Shown here one piece after another: positions 1-5,483 of a DNA stretch of 5,505 nucleotides. Location: assembly GCA_001872985.1 (NCBI GenBank), contig MNYA01000440.1:4810-10314 (forward strand). The letters run 5' to 3'. A program made the translations under genes and the position numbers. This DNA is from a bacterium CG2_30_54_10 (GTDB lineage: Bacteria > Muiribacteriota > Ozemobacteria > Ozemobacterales > Ozemobacteraceae). The first letter of the stretch is position 1, and every line of letters begins with the position of its first letter. A model generated the notes under the pieces. That model ran no database searches, was not told where the DNA came from, and saw only the letters and a list, made by a program, of their open reading frames with translations.

Positions 1-30
1 GCTTGGGGTCGGGCTTGGGGTCGGGCTTGG
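1..30. repeat. 12-bp tandem repeat at the window edge
   Basis: The unit GCTTGGGGTCGG occurs two and a half times with no mismatch and continues off the left edge. On the minus strand it could encode Lys-Pro-Asp-Pro repeats in one frame, from a GTG at 62-64, but only about 21 codons are inside the window. It is equally well a non-coding minisatellite. Confidence 0.75.
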
Positions 31-103
31 CAAAGGCAAGCCGCAGGAACTTATTCCGCGTCACGAAGTATCATCTCAATAACTCGCGGAAACTTTGAAA
101 GCA

Positions 104-135
104 CCGGAATGCCGGAATGCCGGAATGCCGGAAGG
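104..135. repeat. 8-bp tandem repeat downstream of the gene
   Basis: CCGGAATG is repeated three times followed by the variant CCGGAAGG, four units in all. It lies 36-67 bases past the stop codon of the large gene. CCGG and GGCC within it give local self-complementarity, but no strong hairpin with a T-tract follows, so it does not look like an intrinsic terminator. Confidence 0.85.
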
Positions 136-155
136 CCCCCCTCTTTATTGAGAAG
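134..155 (-). repeat. Short inverted copy of the upstream hairpin repeat
   Basis: Read on the minus strand this begins CTTCTCAATAAA and continues to GGGGGGCC, the same beginning as the repeat at 5012-5107 apart from a two-base insertion (GA) after AATAAA. It sits just downstream of the large gene in the opposite orientation to the upstream copies, and the rest of the 96-bp repeat is absent, replaced by the CCGGAATG array. Confidence 0.65.
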
Positions 156-170
156 AAACGTTTTTACCGG

Positions 171-3100
171 TTATTTCATTTGCGAATGGACGAAATCAAG
201 AAGTTGTTTGAATAACTGCTGGGATAATTCAGGGAGTTCATGAGTTTCTGAAAGGCGGTACGCTTCTTCAGCTATTGGCAGGGCTTCCCGCGGACGGCGC
301 AGATCCAGGATAAGAAGAAGCGCCTGATTGAGAAGGCATTCCAGAAGAGCCGATTTGTTTTCCTGCTTGCGCTGAATCTTTTCCTCAACTTTGAAAAGCT
401 GTATGGCCCACTCGCAATCACCGAGTTCACGGAGAATGAGCGCCTGTCCGGCCAGGCTGTTCGCAAGTTCGGTCGGCATGTCGAGTTCGCGGCACAGTCG
501 CTCCTGGTGACGGAGTTTGTCCAGGGAGGCTTGAGGATTTCCAGGGTCATGGACGAATGCGATCTTTTCGGCCATCTGCGTTTGAAAATTCTTCCAATCA
601 TCAGGATTGACCCTCTGTTGGTTAGGGTTTCCGGGGTGCTGAACCGAGGCGAGAACGGCCTGGATCTGGGTGGAAAGCGAATTCAAGCCGTGGCTTCGGG
701 CAAGCCGATAGGCCTGGTTGACGAGTTGCATAGCCTCATTCGTTCGATCGAACTTCTTTGCCATGACCTCCGCCTGGTTGGCCATGGCTCTTGCGAGCCC
801 TGCTTTCAAGCCCAGTTCCTGGCAGATCATTTCCTGCTCTTTCAACAAAGCAAGCGCGCCGTCGAGGTCCCCCCGCTTATGGAGAATCAAAGCCTGCTGA
901 CCGATCGCAGCCTGGAGGCCGGCCTTGATACCGAGCTCACGGCAGATCATCTCTTGTTCCTTGAGCAGCAACATGGCTCGATCGAGCTCGCCTTTGCCCT
1001 GTAAAATCGCGGCTTGATACTCCAGCGCACGTTGCAGCCCGGATTTATAATCCAATCCGCGGCAAATCGTTTCGACTTCTTTTAGAAGGGCCATCGCACG
1101 ATCGGTCTCGCCCCGGGAACGGAAAATCACCGATTGACTGCAGAGCACCCTTTGCAAACCCTCTTTGTGGCCAAGGTCGCGGCAGATTTTTTCGCCCTCC
1201 TTGAGCTTAGCCATCGCAATGTCGAAATCACCTGAAGCTTGAAGAATCGCCGATTGACCGCAGAGGGAAACCTGCAGACCCTCTTTGTAGCCTGATTCTC
1301 GGCAGATCTTTTCCTGCTCCTGGAAAAGGGCCATCGATCGGAGCAGATCGCCTCGATTCCGGTGGATGACGGCCTGGCTGCCAAGCGATGCCTGCAAGCC
1401 TTCACGATATCCGGCCTGTCGGCAGAGTTCTTCTTGCTTGCGAAACAAAACCATTGCGCCATCCAGGTCGCCGCGGATAAGAAGAATTATTCCCTGGTTG
1501 TATTGGGAAATCTGCAAGCCATCCTTCAGCCCCATCTCCAGGCAGATCGTCTCCTGTTCCTTGAGGAGCTCCCCCGCGTGTTTCCAGTCCCCGCGAGTTC
1601 GGCAGATGATCGCCTGACCGCCGAGAGCTTGCTGCAAGCGGTCACGGAGCCCAAGCTCGCGGCAGATACGCTCCTGCTCCTTGAATAGGGAAACAGCTCC
1701 CTCGACGTCTCCACGGAAATACAAAATGTGGGCCTGATTTCCAAGAGCGGCCTGCAACCCAAGCCTGATGCCAAGTTGGCGGCAGATTTGCTCCTGCTCC
1801 TTCAGTAGGGCGAGAGCGCCGTCGAGATCGCCACGGGCTTTGAGTACCGTGGCCAGGTGTTCGAGTGTTCGCTGCAAGCCCGAGCGGAGGCCGATTTCCC
1901 GGCAGATTTTCTCGGCCTCACGCAATCTGGCGAGCGCCCCGTCAAGATCGCCCTGGTTCTGCATTATCAGCGCCTGCGTGCAAAGAACCCTCTGCAAGCC
2001 TTCCCGGAACATCATTTCCCGGCATATCTTCTCGGCGTTGCGGGTCATTTCCAGGGCTTCCTTAAGGCGGCCCCGGTCCTTCAGTATCGTCGCCTGACCC
2101 CCGAGCGCGACCTGAAGACCTTCTTTGTTCCCGATCATGCGGCAGATACGTTCCTGTTCACCGAAAAGCCGCGCCGCCTCGTCGAGGCTTCCGCGGGACC
2201 GATACAATGAAGCTTGTGCGCCAAGAGTAATTTGGATGCCAACGGAATCCTGGATTTCTCCGAAAATAGCCTCCGCTTGCTGAAAAAGGGCCAGAGCCCC
2301 TGAAAGATCTCCCCGTAATCTGAGAATCCCCGCTTGCAACGAAAGGCAATTTCCGAGGCTTCGCCGGAACCCCGGATGACGACAGATGTTCTCACACTCC
2401 AAAAGAAGTTTCAGCGCCCGATCGAGTTCACCCCACGCACGCAATGTCATTGCCTGTCCAAGAAACGATTCAGCCAGGCTTTCCATGCGTCCGAGCGAAC
2501 GACAAACACGCTCCTGTTGCCGGAATACATCCATTGCTCCGGAAAGGTTCGCCTGAGCGTAGAGGGCGGTTCCGCATGCGCACAGACACCGCTCCAGGCC
2601 GAATCCGTCATTGGTTTCCCTGAACATCTCGAGGCTGTGGCGGAACTGAACCCGGGCCTGTTCCCAATCACCACGCGAATGCGTGATGATCGCCAGATGC
2701 AATAGGCTCCAGGCAAGTCCGACGCGGTCTCCCGAATCGCGGCACTGCTTCTCAATTTCAAGCAGAATCGGAAAAGCCTCAGCGAATTCCCCCTGCTGGA
2801 ACAGGTTCCGGGCCAGAGCCTCCTCGGCGTGGAAGGTTTCAACCGGCTGCTTCCTGGTTTTCAAATAATCCACGAATCGCCGTTCGAGGTCAAGAGCCTT
2901 CTCTGTTAGACCATATTCACGAAGAAACGCCGCCAATGCTGGAAGATGCGAAAGATGCCGCTCTGGCTCGAGAATAAAACGCGAATAAGCTTCGAGTACG
3001 CGAAACGAGCTGTTCTGCTCGATGAGCGCCCAATATCGTGAGGCTTCCAGATGATCCGTGAGAACCAATTCGGAAAATGTCTCGACGTCGGAAAGCCAAC

Positions 3101-4916
3101 GCGCAAGCGTTTCCCACGATTTCATGGCGGAAAGCTGCCAGCCGTATTCCTCAATGTGCCGCGCCCCGGTTTCAGATCGGCGGAAAAACCCCGCCAAGCG
3201 CTCGCGAACGGAAAGAATATGTTGCTCCGAAAACACAAACCGTTTCTCGACCGCTGCGGCGAATGCTTCGTGGGCGAAGGTCAGATAACCTCCCTGGACG
3301 ATCATTATCGGCTTCAAGGCCCGCCGCAAGGGGGCCCATACTGCGAACGGAAGAGGCTTCCCAGGCTCCCCAGCCTTTTCTGGCTCACCGAGGAGCTCTA
3401 GAACCTCATTCTCAGCCAGTCCGTTTCTGGAATAAGCGATCAACGATAGTAAATCGCGAACGATCCGCGGCCCCTGGCTGGAAAAAACCTCCTCGAGACG
3501 TCCGAAGACGATTTCACAAAGATCCGAGGGGGTCATTCCTTCGGTAATCTCGAATTGAAATCGCGGCGTCTCCAAAGACTTTTTCGGGAACATTCCGAGT
3601 GACCGGGCGGCGCAGCTCAGGAAAAGCGGGTTCCCCGATGCTGCCTCACCCATGATTCGGTCGGTTCTTGTGGGATAGACGTCAACACCTACTGCGGCGG
3701 CTTGGATCTCGAAAAGTTTCTGCCTATCTCTACGATCGAGCGGTGGAAGGCTGAAAGTGGGGCATCCCATGCGAACCAGACATTCCAACCCGGGGCTATC
3801 GGTCTGTCCGGAAAGAATCAACCAGACCCTGTCAGGGAGCGTTGTTTCCAGCCAAGCGGGGAGGGCGCCTTTCCTCTCACTTTCCAGAAGGTGCAGGCCG
3901 TCGAGGACGATGATCGTACGCCCCCACGGGGAAGCCATTTGGAGCCACTCAAAGACCGATTGCCGAAGACCTTCCTCGGTTGTCGGAACAGGAACCGGAA
4001 TTTCCGCGTTCCGTTGGATCTTATTGATCAAACGTCTGTAAATGACCGTGTCACGTGCGGACTCTGCCGAGGCTTCGAGATGATGAACCATGACAAGGTC
4101 TTCCGGATGGAGGCGCTTGTGATGGTCGGCCCAATTTGCCAGGAGAGCGGATTTACCGCTTCCAAGTGGGCCGGTGATTAGAAGTGGCAGCTTCGGTTTC
4201 TGCGCGAGATACTCATCAAGGAATTTGAACGCGCCGGGCCGGGGAAGGAAAACATCCCGAAGTGCCGTGGCAAAGGCTTCCTGAAGAAAACGGATCCGGC
4301 TTGAAGGGGTCGGTTCGGTTCTGCCGGAAACCAATTCCATGGTTTTTTGGAGGTCAGCGAAAACCCTGTCACCGAGGTCTGCCGCGGTTTTCAGATTTTC
4401 GCAAAATGGAAAGCCCGCTTTTTTGACTTTGGAGCGCAGATTCGCGTGAGAAGCGGAAACTCCGCCGGAACCCACATCAGTTTCCCCGGCGAGGTCGTAG
4501 AAGAAAACACCAGCCTGGGTGCTGGAAGCCCTGAATGCGCCGGCCTCTGCTTCAACATCGGCGATGGGTTTGTTTCGGAACTTGGCAAGCCACGAGTTTT
4601 CGGCGACCAGCTCGCCATGAAGTTCGCTTTGAAGAACCTGGGCGCTTCGGCCGAGAATTCCGATAAAATATGGGTGGCAAAGCTTGATTTCTTCCAAGCG
4701 CCATTTTAGCTGGGGCTGGGAGTCCGAAATGCAACCTTCGGAAAAATCGACGAGCAGAACGGACAAGCCTCGCCGCTCGAACTTTCGCCTAAGCAGAGGG
4801 ATCACTCGATTCCTGATCTCGGCTCGAACCTCGGCCAGTTCTTCTCCGGGTGCGGAGAGAAAAATCCTGATTTGGCGAGTTGGAAGGGCTGGTTCCTGAA
4901 CCGGCTTTGCTAGCAT
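171..4916 (-). CDS. DUF4062-NTPase-TPR STAND protein (nephrocystin-3-like)
   Basis: A predicted cytosolic signal-transduction NTPase of 1581 residues with no signal peptide or membrane segment. Domains in order: DUF4062 (about 15-195), P-loop NTPase (about 205-440; Walker A GPLGSGKS at 249-256, Walker B IIVLDG at 335-340, GNPLFL at 428-433), winged helix (about 465-560), helical linker (561-690), 40-residue TPRs (691-1410), spacer (1411-1465) and C-terminal TPRs (1466-1560). This order is that of bacterial nephrocystin-3/TEP1-like STAND proteins, in which nucleotide binding is thought to drive oligomerisation and the repeats to sense a ligand. The ATG is the first possible start, because an in-frame TAA lies two codons upstream. 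No good Shine-Dalgarno is seen. It stops at TAA (171-173). The reading frame is intact and no partner gene is visible. The family call is firm; the biological role (defence, regulation or scaffold) is inference. Confidence 0.95.
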   Translation of the reverse strand: MLAKPVQEPALPTRQIRIFLSAPGEELAEVRAEIRNRVIPLLRRKFERRGLSVLLVDFSEGCISDSQPQLKWRLEEIKLCHPYFIGILGRSAQVLQSELHGELVAENSWLAKFRNKPIADVEAEAGAFRASSTQAGVFFYDLAGETDVGSGGVSASHANLRSKVKKAGFPFCENLKTAADLGDRVFADLQKTMELVSGRTEPTPSSRIRFLQEAFATALRDVFLPRPGAFKFLDEYLAQKPKLPLLITGPLGSGKSALLANWADHHKRLHPEDLVMVHHLEASAESARDTVIYRRLINKIQRNAEIPVPVPTTEEGLRQSVFEWLQMASPWGRTIIVLDGLHLLESERKGALPAWLETTLPDRVWLILSGQTDSPGLECLVRMGCPTFSLPPLDRRDRQKLFEIQAAAVGVDVYPTRTDRIMGEAASGNPLFLSCAARSLGMFPKKSLETPRFQFEITEGMTPSDLCEIVFGRLEEVFSSQGPRIVRDLLSLIAYSRNGLAENEVLELLGEPEKAGEPGKPLPFAVWAPLRRALKPIMIVQGGYLTFAHEAFAAAVEKRFVFSEQHILSVRERLAGFFRRSETGARHIEEYGWQLSAMKSWETLARWLSDVETFSELVLTDHLEASRYWALIEQNSSFRVLEAYSRFILEPERHLSHLPALAAFLREYGLTEKALDLERRFVDYLKTRKQPVETFHAEEALARNLFQQGEFAEAFPILLEIEKQCRDSGDRVGLAWSLLHLAIITHSRGDWEQARVQFRHSLEMFRETNDGFGLERCLCACGTALYAQANLSGAMDVFRQQERVCRSLGRMESLAESFLGQAMTLRAWGELDRALKLLLECENICRHPGFRRSLGNCLSLQAGILRLRGDLSGALALFQQAEAIFGEIQDSVGIQITLGAQASLYRSRGSLDEAARLFGEQERICRMIGNKEGLQVALGGQATILKDRGRLKEALEMTRNAEKICREMMFREGLQRVLCTQALIMQNQGDLDGALARLREAEKICREIGLRSGLQRTLEHLATVLKARGDLDGALALLKEQEQICRQLGIRLGLQAALGNQAHILYFRGDVEGAVSLFKEQERICRELGLRDRLQQALGGQAIICRTRGDWKHAGELLKEQETICLEMGLKDGLQISQYNQGIILLIRGDLDGAMVLFRKQEELCRQAGYREGLQASLGSQAVIHRNRGDLLRSMALFQEQEKICRESGYKEGLQVSLCGQSAILQASGDFDIAMAKLKEGEKICRDLGHKEGLQRVLCSQSVIFRSRGETDRAMALLKEVETICRGLDYKSGLQRALEYQAAILQGKGELDRAMLLLKEQEMICRELGIKAGLQAAIGQQALILHKRGDLDGALALLKEQEMICQELGLKAGLARAMANQAEVMAKKFDRTNEAMQLVNQAYRLARSHGLNSLSTQIQAVLASVQHPGNPNQQRVNPDDWKNFQTQMAEKIAFVHDPGNPQASLDKLRHQERLCRELDMPTELANSLAGQALILRELGDCEWAIQLFKVEEKIQRKQENKSALLECLLNQALLLILDLRRPREALPIAEEAYRLSETHELPELSQQLFKQLLDFVHSQMK
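237..521 (-). repeat. C-terminal TPR pair
   Basis: Residues about 1466-1560. LRHQERLCRELD (1468-1479) restores the helix-B motif of the main array, then NSLAGQALILRELGD (1486-1500) gives helix A and the turn of a further repeat, and NQALLLILDLRRPREAL (1530-1546) begins the last. The ending, PREAL followed by AEEAYRLSETHELPELSQQL, is the usual cap in this family, with hydrophilic residues taking over at the C-terminus. The protein then ends 20 residues later. Confidence 0.75.
522..686 (-). other. Spacer interrupting the TPR array
   Basis: Residues 1411-1465, where the 40-residue rhythm breaks. It holds two similar short motifs exactly 30 residues apart, VQHPGNPNQ (1425-1433) and VHDPGNPQA (1455-1463), separated by a Trp-, Gln- and Lys-containing stretch. 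The Pro-Gly-Asn-Pro motifs should end helices, so this is probably a hinge or loop between the main solenoid and the last repeats. No domain is recognised. Confidence 0.55.
687..2846 (-). repeat. Array of 18 TPR repeats, 40-residue (120-bp) period
   Basis: Residues 691-1410. Seventeen consecutive units (691-1370) are exactly 40 residues each, so key residues recur at the same last digit. Helix A has the pattern GLQxALGxQAxIL, a turn RGDLDGA follows, and helix B has LxLLKEQExICRELG. The Gly-Asp turn, small Ala and Leu positions are TPR hallmarks; the 40-residue unit is longer than the canonical 34 and nearer the 42-residue kinesin-light-chain/TPR_12 type. The first two or three and the fifth units are the most divergent; units from about 931 onward are most uniform. 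The eighteenth (1371-1410) carries one extra residue in its turn (KKFDRTNEAM). The array should form a long right-handed superhelix for binding a protein or peptide ligand. At DNA level the period is 120 bp on the minus strand. Confidence 0.95.
2847..3236 (-). other. Helical linker between winged helix and TPR array
   Basis: Residues 561-690, predicted all-helical. HIEEYGWQLSAMKSWETLAR (587-606) followed by WLSD resembles the 'LPWQL...W..L..LL.D' segment that follows the winged helix in nephrocystin-3-like proteins, and the downstream YWALIEQ (628-634) is also typical. It joins the switch module to the solenoid. No catalytic motif is visible. Confidence 0.5.
3237..3524 (-). other. Winged-helix-like segment after the NTPase
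   Basis: Residues about 465-560. The helix VRDLLSLIAYSRNGLAENEV followed by ELLG resembles the first helices of STAND winged-helix domains, where a short 'Gly-Leu-x-Glu-x-Glu-Leu' turn is usual. GGYLTFAHEAFAAAVEKRF (542-560) matches the 'fxHxxFxxAVxxRY' wing and helix of nephrocystin-3 and TEP1-type proteins. His549 sits where this family keeps a conserved His, loosely comparable to the MHD histidine of other STAND proteins; that comparison is my inference. The segment normally holds the switch in the ADP-bound off state. Confidence 0.6.
3597..4304 (-). other. P-loop NTPase (NACHT/AAA, STAND) domain
   Basis: Residues about 205-440. Walker A is GPLGSGKS at 249-256 (bases 4149-4172), with Lys255 and Ser256 as the expected phosphate and magnesium ligands. 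Walker B is the hydrophobic strand IIVLD followed by Gly (Asp339). The strand VWLILSGQTD (364-373) is the likely sensor-1 strand, but lacks the Arg found there in many STAND proteins. ASGNPLFL (426-433) is the G-N-P-L-x-L motif common near the end of STAND/AAA_16 modules. It should bind ATP or a related nucleotide; hydrolysis is likely but not certain, because the acidic pair often following Walker B in NACHT domains is replaced by Leu-His. Confidence 0.88.
4332..4874 (-). other. DUF4062 domain (N-terminal, TIR/SEFIR-like)
   Basis: Residues about 15-195 of the protein. The opening strand RIFLSAPGEELAEVRAEI fits the DUF4062 pattern of a hydrophobic strand, Ser, then an acidic/Arg helix (usually written FISSTxxDLxxER). 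Next come the strand LSVLLVDFSEG (51-61) and the stretch RLEEIKLCHPYFIGILG (73-89), matching the family's conserved Leu-x-x-Ile-x-x-Cys-x-x-Phe-Ile-Gly-x-Leu-Gly block. A later AGVFFYDLAGE (135-145) matches the 'FFYxR' strand of nephrocystin-3-type proteins. DUF4062 is regarded as a Rossmann-like relative of TIR/SEFIR domains and usually heads NACHT or TPR/WD40 proteins. Whether this copy is enzymatic or only an adaptor cannot be read from the sequence. The end of the domain is approximate. Confidence 0.8.
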
Positions 4917-4921
4917 TTTCT

Positions 4922-4950
4922 TTTATAACCTGAATCGTGCAAGTATCCAA
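4922..4950 (-). promoter_or_regulatory. Possible promoter abutting the start codon
   Basis: On the minus strand TTGGAT (4945-4950) and TATAAA (4922-4927) are separated by 17 bases, the ideal sigma-70 spacing. The -10 matches TATAAT at five of six positions; the -35 matches TTGACA at only three. Only five bases separate the -10 from the ATG, so a transcript from here would start at or next to the start codon and be leaderless. This agrees with the lack of a Shine-Dalgarno (the bases before ATG are TATAAAAGAAA). A chance AT-rich match is a real alternative. Confidence 0.3.
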
Positions 4951-5011
4951 AAATGCATTGAAAACAAGCTTTTCCTTTCGATTTTCTGCATTCTCCGTGT
5001 GCTGAAAAAAA

Positions 5012-5107
5012 GTAACTTCTCAATAAAGGGGGGCCCGCGCTCCCCTTCGCCTCGCGAAGTAAATTCGCGAGGGTCATTCCCTTCAGTCGGGCGCGTTACG
5101 CCCTCCG
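5012..5107 (+). repeat. Interspersed triple-hairpin repeat, copy A
   Basis: This 96-bp element aligns without gaps to 5388-5483 with about 83 identical positions by hand count. It starts GTAACTTCTCAATAAA and contains three successive inverted repeats. These are GGGGGGC/GCTCCCC (5028-5034 and 5039-5045, one G-T pair), CTCGCGAA/TTCGCGAG (5051-5058 and 5064-5071, loop GTAAA) and GGGCG/CGCCC (5089-5093 and 5099-5103). An alternative stem CTTCGC/GCGAAG (5045-5050 and 5054-5059) overlaps the second. It resembles a REP/MITE-like non-autonomous repeat; a structured RNA is possible. Confidence 0.85.
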
Positions 5108-5160
5108 AAAATCCTTTTGCGCTTCTGAAAAACATCCGGTTATTCGTAGTCCAAACGGTG

Positions 5161-5214
5161 CTACCAAAGGAATTCAAGTTACCACAAAGGAACCCAAGAG
5201 ACCACAGAGTTCAC
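5161..5214 (+). repeat. Weak ACCACA-type repeat
   Basis: Three phrases at 20-base spacing share a core: CTACCAAAGGAA (5161), ACCACAAAGGAA (5181) and ACCACAGAG (5201). The ACCACAGAG phrase recalls dispersed repeats seen in intergenic DNA of many environmental bacteria, from memory. The units match at only about 12 of 20 bases, so this may be a degenerate remnant or chance. Confidence 0.3.
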
Positions 5215-5229
5215 TATTTTATTTGTGAG

Positions 5230-5296
5230 ACTTTTCAAAGTGGGTGGCACGCGCATTCTTTCGACACGTGAAGTGAATTCGGTTGTCTCATTCCGC
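5230..5296 (+). repeat. Interspersed triple-hairpin repeat, decayed copy C
   Basis: It aligns to the first two thirds of copy B with one single-base gap: ACTTTTCAAA for ACTTCTCAAA, then GGCACGCGC, then GTGAAGTGAATTC with GTGAAGTGAATTCG against GCGAAGTGAATTCG, then CTCAT and CCGC. The paired arms are largely lost (CTCGCGAA has become ACACGTGAA), so it appears to be an old, degenerate copy rather than a functional one. Confidence 0.6.
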
Positions 5297-5324
5297 TTCC
5301 AAAGTCCGTGCCTAATCCGCCTTC

Positions 5325-5355
5325 TGTAGGGGCGGGTTTAAAACCCGCCCCTACA
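5325..5355. repeat. 31-bp palindrome (GTAGGGGCGGGTTT family)
   Basis: TGTAGGGGCGGGTTT and its exact complement AAACCCGCCCCTACA flank a single A, giving a 15-bp perfect inverted repeat. I know this arm from dispersed palindromes in many environmental bacterial genomes; chance translation of it gives the phrase GAGFKPAPTE. It could act as a bidirectional terminator-like hairpin, but neither side has a clean T-tract, so a mobile or REP-like palindrome is the better reading. Confidence 0.9.
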
Positions 5356-5387
5356 TGTATTTTGCGCCAACGAAACAGATGTGATTG

Positions 5388-5483
5388 GTAACTTCTCAAA
5401 AAAGGGGGGCACGCGCCCCCCTTCGTCTCGCGAAGTGAATTCGCGAGGCTCATCCCCCGCGGTCGGGCGCTTTGCGCCCCCCG
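5388..5483 (+). repeat. Interspersed triple-hairpin repeat, copy B
   Basis: The second full copy, with cleaner hairpins than copy A. These are GGGGGGC/GCCCCCC with loop ACGC (5404-5410 and 5415-5421), CTCGCGAA/TTCGCGAG with loop GTGAA (5427-5434 and 5440-5447) and GGGCGC/GCGCCC with loop TTT (5465-5470 and 5474-5479). Its differences from copy A fall mostly in loops or between stems, and the one change in the first stem keeps a G-T pair. It ends 22 bases from the window edge. Confidence 0.85.

Noticed and set aside
54..91. Inverted repeat TTCCGCG/CGCGGAA with a 24-base gap
   Set aside because: Seven-base arms at this spacing are readily expected by chance and no function or repeat family fits.
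104..170. Intrinsic terminator after the large gene
   Set aside because: The G-run, GGCC and CATTCCGG units give only weak pairing and no T-tract follows on the minus strand.
507..1004. Plus-strand open frame of 165 codons antisense to the TPR array
   Set aside because: It is the complement of the 120-bp TPR repeats; its peptide only repeats with the same period and matches no family. The minus-strand frame runs through with clear domains.
807..2726. CRISPR-like regular spacing of similar words such as CGGCAGAT every 120 bp
   Set aside because: The words are codons of the conserved ICR motif in an uninterrupted frame; there are no identical repeats or unique spacers of CRISPR length.
3077..3547. 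Plus-strand open frame of 156 codons antisense to the winged-helix region
   Set aside because: Arg/Pro/Ser-rich low-complexity translation typical of antisense frames in GC-rich genes; no domain seen and it lies wholly within the large gene.
171..4916. Frameshift or fusion suspected because the gene is so long
   Set aside because: Domain order and the repeat register are continuous in a single frame, and this length is normal for DUF4062-NTPase-TPR proteins.
4999..5453. Open frames of 72-90 codons in the upstream region
   Set aside because: They are made of the hairpin repeats and the palindrome read through (for example GAGFKPAPTE from the palindrome) and have no start context or recognisable protein character.
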